Notes: a model not told the origin generated them from the sequence alone. A stretch of DNA of 64,000 nt from Streptomyces werraensis (GCA_014656175.1 BNBX01000004.1:368290-432289), one strand, 5' to 3'; positions 9,601-18,640 are shown, counted from the first letter of the stretch. Numbers and translations are program-made.

Positions 9601-10025
9601 CCAGCGCCCCGAAGCATCACCTCCCCGTCCGCGGCGGGGACCGTAAACCCGCCCGGGTGCGCCCCTATTCGCTCACCGGGGGCCGCACCCGCTTCGGCCA
9701 CGTGCTGCTGGTCGAGACGTTCGTCGGCGCGACGGCCGGCACGGCCGCGCTGGAGGCCGCCGAGGACCGCAAGGAACTCACCTCCGGCGGTCTCGCCCGG
9801 GTCATGCCGGAGGTGCGCGCCATCGTCGAACTGTGCCGCCGCATGCGGACGGTGGCCGAGATCGCCGCGCTGCTGCACATGCCGCTCGGCGTGGTCCGCG
9901 TCCTGCTGAGCGACCTCGCGGACCAGGGAAAGATCCGTGTCTACGGGACGGGCACCGGCCACGGCACGGGCCGCCCGGACCGCGCGCTGCTGGAAAGGGT
10001 GCTGAGTGGACTCCGCCGTCTCTGA
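9597..10025 (+). CDS. cvnC: Conservon DUF742 protein
   Basis: A 142-residue DUF742 protein. RVRPYSLTGGRT marks the conserved N-terminal block, and a C-terminal helix-turn-helix-like part (MRTVAEIAALLHMPLGVVRVLLSDLADQG, read as motif pieces) follows. Its biochemical role is not established; it is the invariable third member of conservons. It starts ATGA, overlapping the cvnB stop by four bases, and its end overlaps cvnD by 20 bases. Confidence 0.92.
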   Translation: MTSAPKHHLPVRGGDRKPARVRPYSLTGGRTRFGHVLLVETFVGATAGTAALEAAEDRKELTSGGLARVMPEVRAIVELCRRMRTVAEIAALLHMPLGVVRVLLSDLADQGKIRVYGTGTGHGTGRPDRALLERVLSGLRRL

Positions 10026-10644
10026 CGCCGCACCCGGCGTCACTCCGCTCGTCCAGGAGGACGAGCCCCTGCTGCCCTGGCAGACGGACCCCACCCGGGC
10101 CCCGATCGCCACGAAGATAGTCGTGGCCGGCGGCTTCGGCGTCGGCAAGACCACTCTCGTCGGCTCTGTCTCCGAGATCACGCCTCTGCAGACCGAGGCG
10201 CTGATGACCGAGGCGAGCGAGGGCACCGACGACCTCACCGCCACGCCGGGCAAGTCGACCACCACCGTGGCCATGGACTTCGGGCGCATCACGCTCGACG
10301 ACGACCTGGTGCTGTACCTGTTCGGCACGCCCGGCCAGCAGCGGTTCTGGTTCATGTGGGACGACCTGGTGCGCGGCGCGATAGGCGCCGTGGTGCTGGC
10401 CGACACCCGCAGGCTGAAGGACTGCTGGCCCGCGCTGGACTACTTCGAGAGCTGCGGGATGCCGTACGTCGTGGCCGTGAACCACTTCGACGGCACCGAG
10501 CGGTACGAACCGGAGGACGTGCGGGAGGCCCTCACGATCCCCGCGCACATACCTGTCATGATCATGGATGCGCGCCGCCGGATCTCGGTCATCGAGACCC
10601 TCTTGTCCCTCGTGGGCCACGCGCTCGACGAAACCCCCGAGTAG
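10006..10644 (+). CDS. cvnD: Conservon Ras-like GTPase
   Basis: A 212-residue ATP/GTP-binding protein. Walker A is GGFGVGKTTLVGS; the switch II region reads FGTPGQQRFWFM (Gly-Thr-Pro-Gly-Gln instead of Asp-x-Ala-Gly-Gln); VAVNHFDG replaces the usual NKxD, which is typical of CvnD. It probably cycles with CvnB as the signalling output at the membrane. The GTG start lies inside the 3' end of cvnC, so translation is coupled. Confidence 0.92.
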   Translation: MDSAVSDAAPGVTPLVQEDEPLLPWQTDPTRAPIATKIVVAGGFGVGKTTLVGSVSEITPLQTEALMTEASEGTDDLTATPGKSTTTVAMDFGRITLDDDLVLYLFGTPGQQRFWFMWDDLVRGAIGAVVLADTRRLKDCWPALDYFESCGMPYVVAVNHFDGTERYEPEDVREALTIPAHIPVMIMDARRRISVIETLLSLVGHALDETPE

Positions 10645-10666
10645 CCCCTTTAGGAGCGTCCCCCGT

Positions 10667-11929
10667 ATGCGGAAGATACTCGTCGTCGGGGCCGGCCAGT
10701 CCGGTCTCCAGCTCGCCCTGGGACTCCAGTCGCACGGGTACGAGGTCACCCTCATGTCCAACCGGACCGCGGACGAGATCCGCACCGGACGGGTCATGTC
10801 CACGCAGTGCATGTTCCACACCGCCCTGCAGCACGAGCGTGACCTCCAGCTGAACTTCTGGGAGTCCCAGGCGCCGAAGATCCAGGGTCTCGGCGTCTCG
10901 GTCGCCGCCCCCGGCTCCTTCGACCCGGGCCCCTCGCAGCGGGCGATCGACTGGCTGGGCCGCCTCGACGGGTACGCGCAGTCGGTGGACCAGCGGGTCA
11001 AGATGGCCGGCTGGATGGAGACCTTCGCGCAGCGCGGCGGGCAGCTCGTCATCCACGGCGCGGCCGTCGGCGACCTCGACTACCTGTCCCGCACCTACGA
11101 CCTGGTGCTCATCGCCGCGGGCAAGGGCGAGCTGGTGCAGATGTTCTCCCGCGACCCCGAGCGCTCCCCGTACTCCACCCCGCAGCGCGCCCTCGCCGTC
11201 GCCTACGTGCACGGTCTCGGCCCGCGCCCGGAGCACCCGGACACCGAGGCGGTCCGCTGCAACCTGGTCCCCGGCGTCGGCGAGATGTTCATCATGCCGA
11301 CGTACACCACCTCCGGCCGCGCCGACATCCTGTTCTGGGAGGGCGTCCCCGGCGGCCCGCTCGACGCGTTCGCGGGCATCAAGGACCCGGCCGAGCACCT
11401 CTCCCTGACCCTGGAACTGATGGAGAAGTTCCTGCCCTGGGAGTACGCGCGCGCCACCAAGGTCGAACTGACCGACGCCGGCGGCACCCTGGCCGGCCGC
11501 TACGCCCCGACCGTCCGCAACCCCATCGGCCGGCTGCCCTCCGGCGGCCTGGTGCTCGGCGTCGCCGACGTCGTCGTCGCCAACGACCCGATCACCGGCC
11601 AGGGCTCCAATTCCGCGTCCAAGTGCGCCGCCGCCTACCTCGCCTCGATCCTCGAGCACGGCGACAAGCCGTTCGACGAGGAGTGGATGCAGGGGACCTT
11701 CGACCGCTACTGGGACACCGCCCGGCACGTCACCAAGTGGACGAACGCCATGCTGGCCCCGCCGCCGGAGCACGTCCTCAACCTGATCGGCGCCGCCGGC
11801 CAGCTGCAGCCCGTCGCCGACCGCTTCGCCAACGGCTTCAACGACCCGGCCGACTTCGAGAACTTCTTCTACGAGCCGGAGAAGACGAACGCCTACCTGG
11901 CCGAGGTCTCCGGCGCGGCCGGCGCGTAG
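10667..11929 (+). CDS. StyA-like FAD-dependent monooxygenase, conservon-linked
   Basis: A 420-residue flavoprotein of the styrene/indole monooxygenase type. The N-terminal Rossmann motif is ILVVGAGQSGLQLALGL, and a later GLVLGVADVVVANDPITGQG is the conserved FAD-contacting GD-like segment. Length fits StyA (about 415). StyA enzymes need FADH2 from a reductase; none is nearby. TAGGAG lies about ten bases before the ATG, and only 22 bases separate it from cvnD, so it probably belongs to the conservon operon. Many conservons instead end with a cytochrome P450. The substrate is unknown. Its 3' end overlaps the convergent NlpC/P60 gene by 37 bases. Confidence 0.85.
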   Translation: MRKILVVGAGQSGLQLALGLQSHGYEVTLMSNRTADEIRTGRVMSTQCMFHTALQHERDLQLNFWESQAPKIQGLGVSVAAPGSFDPGPSQRAIDWLGRLDGYAQSVDQRVKMAGWMETFAQRGGQLVIHGAAVGDLDYLSRTYDLVLIAAGKGELVQMFSRDPERSPYSTPQRALAVAYVHGLGPRPEHPDTEAVRCNLVPGVGEMFIMPTYTTSGRADILFWEGVPGGPLDAFAGIKDPAEHLSLTLELMEKFLPWEYARATKVELTDAGGTLAGRYAPTVRNPIGRLPSGGLVLGVADVVVANDPITGQGSNSASKCAAAYLASILEHGDKPFDEEWMQGTFDRYWDTARHVTKWTNAMLAPPPEHVLNLIGAAGQLQPVADRFANGFNDPADFENFFYEPEKTNAYLAEVSGAAGA

Positions 11930-13062
11930 CCGGCGCCGTACCCCTCGTCGGACCCGTCCGTCGCCCCCTCGGGGAGCTCCGGCGGCACATAGTGCTCCAG
12001 GGGCTCCCCGCCGGGGTCGGGCCGCACCGCGCCCAGCACCGGATTGGCCGCGATCGGCGACACCTTGATCCGCGCGCCGGGCCGCGGCGCCTGCACCACC
12101 ATCCCGTCGCCCAGGTAGAGGGCGACGTGCGTGGCGTCGTGGAAGTACACGACGAGGTCGCCCGGCCGCAGGTCCCTCAGGTCGATCCGCTTCAGCCGCG
12201 CCCACTGCTCCTGGCTGGTCCGCGGCACCTCCGCGCCCGCCGCGCGCCACGCCTCGGAGGTGAGCCCCGAGCAGTCGTACGCCTTCGGGCCCTCCGCACC
12301 CCACTCGTACGGCTTGCCGAGCTGCTCCACCGCATACCGCACCGCCCGCTCACCGGCGGAGGACGGGGCGTTCGCGCCGCTCAGCGCGCCGGAGGCCACC
12401 AGCTCCCGCTGCGCCTCGTCCACCCGGCCGCGCTCCAGCTCGGCCAGCTCCGCGAGCTGGTCGGCGGTGAGCGACGCCAGCAACTCCTCGACGTCCCGCA
12501 GCCGTTCCACCACCTGGTCGCGCTCCTTCTTCCGCCGCTCGGTGAGCGCGAGCCGCGCGTCCAGCGCCTGGCGCGCCCGCCGCGCCAGCTCGTGCGTCTG
12601 CTTCGCGTCCCCGGCCAGCCGGCCCACCGTGTGCGCCCGCTCCCGCGCGAGCTGCCCGATCACATGCCCCTGCTCCAGCGCCCGCTGCGGGTCACGCGCC
12701 AGCAGCAGCCGGACGTAGGGGGAGAGGCCGCTCAGCGACTGGTACTGCTGCCGGGCGAGCCGCCCGGCGGCGCCCTTGCTGTCGTGCAGGGAGAGCCGGG
12801 TGCGGGCCAGCGCCTTCTCCAGCCGCTCCGTCTCGGCGCGCTGCTTCTCCAGCGCCTCCTCGGTGGCGTTGTAGCGCTCGGTGGCCTTCTCGGCCTCCCG
12901 GTACAGGGTCTGAAGATCCGTCAGCAGCTCGGGGACGGAGCGGCCGCCGGACGCGGCGGCGCCGCCTCCCGGCTCCGGGACGGCCGCCGCGGGCAGGGGC
13001 GCCAGCACGGTCCCGGCCGCCAGCGCCGCCGTACACACCAGACGCAGAAGCATTCCTGACAC
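11893..13062 (-). CDS. Secreted NlpC/P60 endopeptidase with coiled-coil N-terminus
   Basis: A 389-residue exported peptidoglycan hydrolase. A signal peptide (about 1-28, ending PAAAVP) is followed by a long coiled coil (about 45-225, rich in Glu/Arg/Leu heptads). The C-terminal NlpC/P60 domain has the catalytic Cys in YDCSGLTS and His in DATHVALYLG. This layout is that of RipA/PcsB-like cell-separation enzymes, where the coiled coil holds the catalytic domain inactive. The GTG at 13062 has GGAGGT six bases upstream, which decides the start over ATG 13053. The 3' end overlaps the monooxygenase gene. Confidence 0.92.
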   Translation of the reverse strand: MSGMLLRLVCTAALAAGTVLAPLPAAAVPEPGGGAAASGGRSVPELLTDLQTLYREAEKATERYNATEEALEKQRAETERLEKALARTRLSLHDSKGAAGRLARQQYQSLSGLSPYVRLLLARDPQRALEQGHVIGQLARERAHTVGRLAGDAKQTHELARRARQALDARLALTERRKKERDQVVERLRDVEELLASLTADQLAELAELERGRVDEAQRELVASGALSGANAPSSAGERAVRYAVEQLGKPYEWGAEGPKAYDCSGLTSEAWRAAGAEVPRTSQEQWARLKRIDLRDLRPGDLVVYFHDATHVALYLGDGMVVQAPRPGARIKVSPIAANPVLGAVRPDPGGEPLEHYVPPELPEGATDGSDEGYGAGYAPAAPETSAR

Positions 13063-13165
13063 GCCATCACCTCCGACGCGGGGCGGCTCGTCCGCTCCGC
13101 ACCGCGAGCATCAGGGGGGTGTGCGCGGTCCGCTCGCCGAGTGTGCGCGGTTCGGCGCAACGGGG

Positions 13166-13498
13166 TCACCCGTCGGCGTCGTCCGGCTTGCCCTGCGGCG
13201 TGGCGTCCGGACTCGGCGCGGGCCTCGACCACGGCCACCGCCGCTCGCTCCCGGCCCGCCCGGTGGGGTCGTAGAGGTATTTCCAGCGGGCGGTCAGGCC
13301 GGTGAGCGTGCTGTTTCCGCGCGGCACCCTCCGGTACACCAGAACGGTGGGCGGCCCGCCGTCCGGGGCCGGGACGGGGATCCGGTACGTCTTGGGCGGG
13401 TGCCCGGTGATGCCGAGCAGCACGGGCAGGACGCGCCCGTCCATCGGGCCGCCCTCGAAGGGGGTGTCTTCGCTCTTCACCCCACCAGTCTCGGCCAT
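13166..13498 (-). CDS. Conserved hypothetical protein
   Basis: A 110-residue protein with no domain I recognise. The central part (PVLLGITGHPPKTYRIPVPAPDG, read as pieces) and YDPTGRAGSERRWPW look conserved, and the tail is disordered (PSPDATPQGKPDDADG). No signal peptide or membrane segment. It lies 22 bases from the TetR gene and about 100 bases ahead of the NlpC/P60 gene on the same strand. Confidence 0.6.
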   Translation of the reverse strand: MAETGGVKSEDTPFEGGPMDGRVLPVLLGITGHPPKTYRIPVPAPDGGPPTVLVYRRVPRGNSTLTGLTARWKYLYDPTGRAGSERRWPWSRPAPSPDATPQGKPDDADG

Positions 13499-13520
13499 CG
13501 GCCGGGAGGCCCGGCCCAGG

Positions 13521-14174
13521 TCACAGGTCCGCGGCCAGCGCCTGCACCAGGGTGTCGGTCTGCGCGTCCCGCCGCGCGGTCACCGTCAGCACCGCCACGA
13601 ACTGCTCCACGAGCCAGTCCCGCAGCTCCTCGAGCGGCGGCTGCTTGTCCTCGTCGAGCCAGATCAGGGAGGCGGCCTCCACGGCGGTGATCCACATCCG
13701 GATGGTCATCCACAGCCGGGGCCCGGGCTCCTGCACGCCGAGATGGCGCAGGATGTGCTCGGCCGCGGCCCGCCGCACCCCGTCCACGATCGCGGTCGTA
13801 CGGGAGGTCTCCACCACGCTGCCGCCCTGGAGCAGGGCGCTGAAACCGGTGTCGTGGCGGCCGACGAAGACGAGGTAGCGCTCCACGGCCCGGGTCAGCC
13901 GGGGGAGCAGCGGGCCCTCCTCCGGTTCGTCGAAGCAGTCGCGCAGCTCGTCGGCGGCGGACTTCAGGGCCGCCTCGTAGAGCTGCTGCTTGCCGCCGGG
14001 GAAGTACCGGTAGACCAGGGGCCGCGACACACCGGCCGCCTCCGCCACGTCGTCCAGCGACACCTCCTCCGGCGCCCGGTGGGCGAAGAGGGACAGCGCG
14101 GCCTCCAGCAGCTGGCTGCGCCGCTCCTCGACGCTGAGGCGCCGGTAGGCGGGGGTGGGGGCCTGCGAGGTCAT
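13521..14174 (-). CDS. TetR-family transcriptional regulator
   Basis: A 217-residue TetR repressor. The N-terminal HTH is clear: RRSQLLEAALSLFAHR, then VSLDDVAEAAGVSRPLVYRYFPGGKQQLYEAAL. The C-terminal ligand-binding domain is divergent. The ATG at 14174 begins MTSQAPTPAY; the frame runs on to 14228 without family sequence. It follows the AurF-like oxygenase gene on the same strand, 96 bases away, so control of that oxygenase is a reasonable inference. Confidence 0.9.
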   Translation of the reverse strand: MTSQAPTPAYRRLSVEERRSQLLEAALSLFAHRAPEEVSLDDVAEAAGVSRPLVYRYFPGGKQQLYEAALKSAADELRDCFDEPEEGPLLPRLTRAVERYLVFVGRHDTGFSALLQGGSVVETSRTTAIVDGVRRAAAEHILRHLGVQEPGPRLWMTIRMWITAVEAASLIWLDEDKQPPLEELRDWLVEQFVAVLTVTARRDAQTDTLVQALAADL

Positions 14175-14270
14175 GCCCGCAGCGTAACCGGCCGTGGCCG
14201 GCGCGCGCGGGGCGCGGTCGCCGGCCACGGCCGGATTCCCGCCCCGGGCCCTGACCGGCGGAGCGCCTGA

Positions 14271-15209
14271 TCAGGCCAGCAGGCCCGAGGAGCGCCAGAG
14301 CCGGCGGCCGACGCCCCGCAGCACGCCGATATCGTCGAGGAAGTCCGTGAGTTTCTTCGCGCCCTGCTGCATCACCTCGCGCCGGTGCGCGCTCGCCCGT
14401 ACCTGGGCGACGGCCTCGCGCCGGTCCAGGCCGACGTTCGTGTACACCTCCGGGTTCACGAACGCCACCGAGAACACCCGGGCGAACTCGCCCGACGAGA
14501 CCCGGGTGAACTCCTGCGACCAGCGCGGCGCGGTCATCATCTGCCGCCGCAGTTCCTCACGCGCGTACCGCACGTGCCGCGCCTCCTCGATCACGTGGAT
14601 GCGCGTGACGCCCCGGATCAGCGGCTGCACCCGCTCGTCCGGGAAGGTCAGCCGCTGCATCCAGTCCAGCACCTCCTCGCCGAGGAGGGTCGCGGTGAAC
14701 GAGCCGGGGGTGGTGGAGACCGTCTTGAACAGGCGGCCCAGGTTCTGGTGGACGCGGCTCACCGGGTACCAGGGCGTGCCGCTGTGCGCGATCACCCGGG
14801 CGAACATCTTCGAGTGGCGGCACTCGTCCTCGATCTCGGTGAGGGCGTACCGCACGTGCGCGCTGGTCGCGGACTTGTCGTAGATGTGGCGGACCAGCAG
14901 CTGCATCAGGATCAGCTCGAACCAGATGCCGAGGGAGGCGAGCGCGGCGGCCTCGTGGCGGGAGAGCAGCAGGCGCTGCTCCTCGCTCATCCGCCGCCAC
15001 AGCGGAGTGCCGTACAGCGACACCAGCTCCGGCGGCCAGAACCACTTGCCCTCCTCGAAGGGCGCCTCCCAGTCGAGCTCCGTGTCCGGGTCGAAGGAGT
15101 GCTTCGCGGAGGACTCCAGCAGCCGCAGGGCCACCGCCTCCCGGTCCTTGAGCTGCCCGAGGGCGTCCCGCAGGCCGTCGAGCGCGTCGGTCTCCGACAG
15201 GGTCGTCAT
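14271..15209 (-). CDS. AurF-like di-iron oxygenase family protein
   Basis: A 312-residue helical protein of the AurF/CmlI-like non-haem di-iron family. Metal-ligand motifs are visible as EIEDECRHSKMF in the middle and HVIEEARHVRYAREE later; SRHEAAALASLGIWFE is the first helix with likely ligands. AurF itself oxidises p-aminobenzoate to p-nitrobenzoate, but most family members in Streptomyces have no known substrate. No biosynthetic cluster surrounds it. A GAGGTGG sequence precedes ATG 15209. The downstream TetR gene is the probable regulator. Confidence 0.8.
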   Translation of the reverse strand: MTTLSETDALDGLRDALGQLKDREAVALRLLESSAKHSFDPDTELDWEAPFEEGKWFWPPELVSLYGTPLWRRMSEEQRLLLSRHEAAALASLGIWFELILMQLLVRHIYDKSATSAHVRYALTEIEDECRHSKMFARVIAHSGTPWYPVSRVHQNLGRLFKTVSTTPGSFTATLLGEEVLDWMQRLTFPDERVQPLIRGVTRIHVIEEARHVRYAREELRRQMMTAPRWSQEFTRVSSGEFARVFSVAFVNPEVYTNVGLDRREAVAQVRASAHRREVMQQGAKKLTDFLDDIGVLRGVGRRLWRSSGLLA

Positions 15210-15336
15210 GACGGTTCCACCTCGGGGCGTCTCGGGTTACCGGCAGGTCACCTTTATGAGACTGCCTGTCAGCAAGCCCGTCAATCCCTTGCGCAGGACT
15301 TGTCGCCGGCCGGTCCGCTCCCGGCGTCGGAGCGGT

Positions 15337-15782
15337 CACGCCGGGCGGGAAGGAGGCGCGCAGCGCGAAGGCGTACCGGGTCGGGCCGTGGCCGCGCACG
15401 TGCAGCAGCCGGGACTCGGCCTCCGCCACCGAGGGACGGTGGCCCGCGGGCACCCACCACAGCGTGGTCATGGCCTCCGCGACCCGCTCGAACCTCCCCC
15501 ACCGCCCTGAAGGCGTGGGGGGACCCCCACCCGCCGCCGGCTGAGCATCTCCCGGTGCCGCCCCTGGTACATGAACGCCGTCAGCGCGTCCGTGTCCCGC
15601 CACACCGACATGTTGACGATCAGCCACGGGTCGTCGAAGACGGAAATGGCCGTGGCGTCGCCGTCGTCGCTCCGGAGCCGCCACACGAAACCGTCGGCGG
15701 CGTCCGCGTCGGCGTTGACCGGGTCGAGGTTGTCGACGAAGTCCTGGGCGCGACGGTACGGGAGTTCGGCACCTGCTCTCAC
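15337..15782 (-). pseudogene. DUF3291-domain gene broken by a hairpin insertion
   Basis: Two frames together spell one DUF3291 protein. The first, from GTG 15782, gives LDPVNADADAADGFVWRL, DDPWLIVNMSVW and ALTAFMYQGRHREMLSRRR. The second resumes with FERVAEAMTTLWWVPAGHRP and AEAESRLLHVRGHGPTRYAF. Between RRR and FERV lie 38 bases, mostly a GC hairpin, which shift the frame. Intact relatives read RRREWFERMAE-like across this point, so the net insertion is about 32 bases. The GTG overlaps the stop of the preceding penicillin-binding protein gene (GTGA). The N-terminus also looks short, and no stop follows in the expected place, so decay is advanced. Confidence 0.75.
15493..15530. repeat. GC hairpin element inserted in the DUF3291 gene
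   Basis: CCCCCAC-CGCC, loop CTGAA, GGCG-TGGGGG forms a stem with one bulge, followed by GACCCCCA, which can pair alternatively with the TGGGGG arm. Similar CCCCCA/TGGGGG palindromes recur between genes in Streptomyces; a related one lies in the rho leader at 50437-50462. Here it sits inside a coding region. Confidence 0.7.
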
Positions 15783-17239
15783 TCGGGCCGCAGCACCGCC
15801 TCCATCACCGCCCGCGCCACCGGGGCGGCCGTGCCGCCGCCGCTGATCTCCCGCCGGTTGCCCTCGCCGTCCTCCACCACCACGGCCACCGCCACCTTCG
15901 GCTCCATCTCGTCCTCGCGCTGCGCCCAGGAGATGAACCAGGCGTAGGGCATCCCCGAGTTGCCCAGCCCGTGCTGGGCGGTGCCGGTCTTCCCGCCGAC
16001 CACGGCGCCCTCGATCGCCGCCTTGCCGCCGGTGCCGTCCTCCACCACCCCGCGCATCAGCTCCCGCAGCCGGCTCGCCGTCGCCGGGAGCATGGCCCGC
16101 CGCACCGCGCCCGACCCCGCCGCCGACACCGTGCCGCCGCTCGCCCGCGTGGTCCGCTCCACCAGGTACGGCTCGCGCACCTGCCCGCCGCTCGCCACGG
16201 CCGCCGCGACCATCGCCATCTGCAGCGGCGTGGCCCGCGTGTTGTACTGCCCGATCGACGACAGCGCCAGCTGCGCCGCGTCCACCGTGGTGTCGAAGGT
16301 GCTGGGCGCCACCGGGAACGGGATGCGCAGGTCCGCGTCGTTGAAGCCGAAGCTCTCCGCCGTCCGCCGCAGCCTCGACACCCCCGTGCCGACCCCGAGC
16401 TGGGCGAACACCGTGTTGCAGGACCGCACGAACGCGTCCCGCAGCGTGGCGTTGCGGCACTTGTCCGTCCCGTTGACCAGCCGGGTCGTCGTGCCCGGCA
16501 GCAGATACGGGTCCGGGGAGCGGGTCGGCTCGTCGACGCCCTTCACCACGCCCGCGTCCAGCGCGGCCGCCGCGGTGACCACCTTGAACGTCGACCCCGG
16601 GGGATAGGTGCGCTGCACCGCCCGGTTCAGCATCGGCCTGTCCGGGTCGGCGTTCAGCCGCGCCCACGCCTCCCGCGCCGTCCTGCCGTTCCCCGACAGC
16701 GGCTCCGGGTCGTAACTCGGCACCGACACCAGCGCCAGGATCCGCCCGGTCGACGGCTCCACCGCCGCCACCGCGCCCTTCCGTCCCCGCAGGCCCTCGT
16801 ACGCGGCCCGCTGCGCCCGCGGATCGATCGTGGTCAGCACGTCTCCGCCCGCGCTGCTGGAGCGGGTGAACTCGTTCCACAGCGGCAGCGGCTGCAGTAC
16901 CGGGGCGGCACCCGACAGCACCGCGTCCTCCGTGGCCTCCAGCAGCGTCGTGCCGTACTCCTGCGAGGCGAAGCCCGTCACCGGCGCGTACAACGGCCCG
17001 TCGCTGTAGGTCCGTTCGTACCGCAGATGCTCCCCGGTGTCCCGGGACCCGGTGACCGGGCGGCCGTCGACCCAGATGTCGCCGCGCGGCTGCTGGTACC
17101 GCACGATCGAGGCACGGCGGTTGGCCGGATTCGCCTCGTAGTCCTCCGCGTGCAGCACCTGCACCCGGGCCGCGTTGACCAGCAGCGCGACCAGCAGCAG
17201 CGCGCAGAACAGCGCCGCGTGCCGGATGTGCCGGGTCAC
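15779..17239 (-). CDS. Class B penicillin-binding protein (PbpA/FtsI-like)
   Basis: A 486-residue peptidoglycan D,D-transpeptidase. One N-terminal membrane helix (about 8-25, FCALLLVALLVNAARV) anchors it. The transpeptidase domain carries the active-site STFK (in YPPGSTFKVV), SCN (in VRSCNTVFA) and KTGTAQ. Length matches the short PbpA group. It follows the FtsW/RodA-like gene with a four-base overlap (start 17239, upstream stop 17236), the usual SEDS-bPBP pairing for septal or elongation synthesis. The downstream DUF3291 gene overlaps in turn. Confidence 0.94.
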   Translation of the reverse strand: MTRHIRHAALFCALLLVALLVNAARVQVLHAEDYEANPANRRASIVRYQQPRGDIWVDGRPVTGSRDTGEHLRYERTYSDGPLYAPVTGFASQEYGTTLLEATEDAVLSGAAPVLQPLPLWNEFTRSSSAGGDVLTTIDPRAQRAAYEGLRGRKGAVAAVEPSTGRILALVSVPSYDPEPLSGNGRTAREAWARLNADPDRPMLNRAVQRTYPPGSTFKVVTAAAALDAGVVKGVDEPTRSPDPYLLPGTTTRLVNGTDKCRNATLRDAFVRSCNTVFAQLGVGTGVSRLRRTAESFGFNDADLRIPFPVAPSTFDTTVDAAQLALSSIGQYNTRATPLQMAMVAAAVASGGQVREPYLVERTTRASGGTVSAAGSGAVRRAMLPATASRLRELMRGVVEDGTGGKAAIEGAVVGGKTGTAQHGLGNSGMPYAWFISWAQREDEMEPKVAVAVVVEDGEGNRREISGGGTAAPVARAVMEAVLRPE

Positions 17240-18597
17240 CGGAGCGCACCGGGGGCGGCCTGCCGCCGCGCGCTGTCGCTGAGCCGGACCAGCAGCGCCA
17301 CGATCGCCCAGTTGGTCACCACCGAGGAACCGCCCTGCGCCAGGAACGGCATGGCCATCCCGGTCAGCGGGATCAGCCCGGTCACCCCGCCCGCGATCAC
17401 GAACACCTGGAGCGCCACCAGCGTGGCGAGCCCCACGGCGAGCAGCCGCCCGAACGGGTCGCGCAGCGCCAGCCCGGCCCGGTAGCCGCGCTCCACCAGC
17501 AGCCCGTACAGCAGGATGATCGCGGACAGCCCGGCCAGGCCCAGTTCCTCGCCGGCCGTCGCCAGGATGAAGTCGGACTTCACGGCGAAGCCGATCAGCA
17601 CCGAGTGCCCGAGCCCCAGTCCCGAGCCCAGGATGCCGCCCTCGGCGAAGGCGAACAGCGACTGGGCGATCTGGTTGGGGCCCTCACCGGCCTCGATGGA
17701 GGCAAACGGGTGCAGCCAGGTCTCGATCCGGTGGTGCACGTGCGGCTCCAGCCGCCCCACCGCCACCGCCCCCAGCGACGCCAGCAGCAGCCCCAGCGCG
17801 ATCCAGCCGGTGCGGCCGGTGGCGACGTAGAGCAGGACCACGAACAGGCCGAAGAACAGCAGCGAGGTGCCGAGGTCCCGCTCCAGGACCAGCACGCCCA
17901 CGCTGACCAGCCACACGGCCACGATCGGGCCGAGCACCCGCCCGGTGGGCAGCTGCATCCCCCAGACGCGGCGGCCCGCGTACGTCAGCGCGCCGCGGTT
18001 CGCGGCCAGGTACGCGGCGAAGAACACCGCCAGCAGCACCTTCGCGAACTCGCCTGGCTGGATGGAGAAGCCCGCCACCCGGATCCAGATGCGGGCGCCG
18101 TTCACCGCCGGGAAGAGGATCGGCACGGTCAGCAGCACCAGCGCCACGGTCACGCACAGGTAGGTGTAGCGCTGGAGCACCCGGTGGTCGCGCAGCACCA
18201 GGATCACCGCGATGAACAGCGCCACCCCCAGCGTCGACCAGATCAGCTGGGCGGGGGCGGCCCGGTCGCCGGGCGTCTCCAGGTCCAGCCGGTAGATCAG
18301 CACCAGGCCCACCCCGTTGAGCAGCACCCCGATCGGCAGCGGCAGCGGGTCGGCCAGCGGGGCCCGCCAGCGCACCGCCAGATGGGCGAGCACGGCGAGC
18401 ACACCGAGCCCGGCGCCGTAACCGGCGGCGCCGGGCGGGACGGTGCCGTTCCTGGCGAGGCCGACGGCGCAGTAGCCGTACACCGACAGTCCGACGGCCA
18501 GGACGATGAGGGCGAGTTCCACGCCGCGGCGCCCGGTGAGACGGACGGTGGGCGCGGGCGGGTCCGCCGTCGCCAGGGTGATACCGGCCTTGCTCAT
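17236..18597 (-). CDS. FtsW/RodA/SpoVE-family SEDS glycosyltransferase
   Basis: A 453-residue integral membrane protein with about twelve hydrophobic helices. SEDS proteins polymerise lipid II into glycan strands with a partner class B PBP. Family landmarks are INGARIWIRVAGFSIQPGEFAKVLL, VLERDLGTSLLFFGLF (with the catalytic Asp), and GGVTGLIPLTGMAMPFLAQGGSS near the C-terminus (read as pieces). It is the first gene of a coupled pair with the PBP at 15779-17239. This is probably an accessory paralogue rather than the main dcw-cluster ftsW. Confidence 0.94.
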   Translation of the reverse strand: MSKAGITLATADPPAPTVRLTGRRGVELALIVLAVGLSVYGYCAVGLARNGTVPPGAAGYGAGLGVLAVLAHLAVRWRAPLADPLPLPIGVLLNGVGLVLIYRLDLETPGDRAAPAQLIWSTLGVALFIAVILVLRDHRVLQRYTYLCVTVALVLLTVPILFPAVNGARIWIRVAGFSIQPGEFAKVLLAVFFAAYLAANRGALTYAGRRVWGMQLPTGRVLGPIVAVWLVSVGVLVLERDLGTSLLFFGLFVVLLYVATGRTGWIALGLLLASLGAVAVGRLEPHVHHRIETWLHPFASIEAGEGPNQIAQSLFAFAEGGILGSGLGLGHSVLIGFAVKSDFILATAGEELGLAGLSAIILLYGLLVERGYRAGLALRDPFGRLLAVGLATLVALQVFVIAGGVTGLIPLTGMAMPFLAQGGSSVVTNWAIVALLVRLSDSARRQAAPGALR

Positions 18598-18640
18598 GTC
18601 CGGAACTTACCCACGTGTGACGCTTCGCGTGGTGCGCTCA

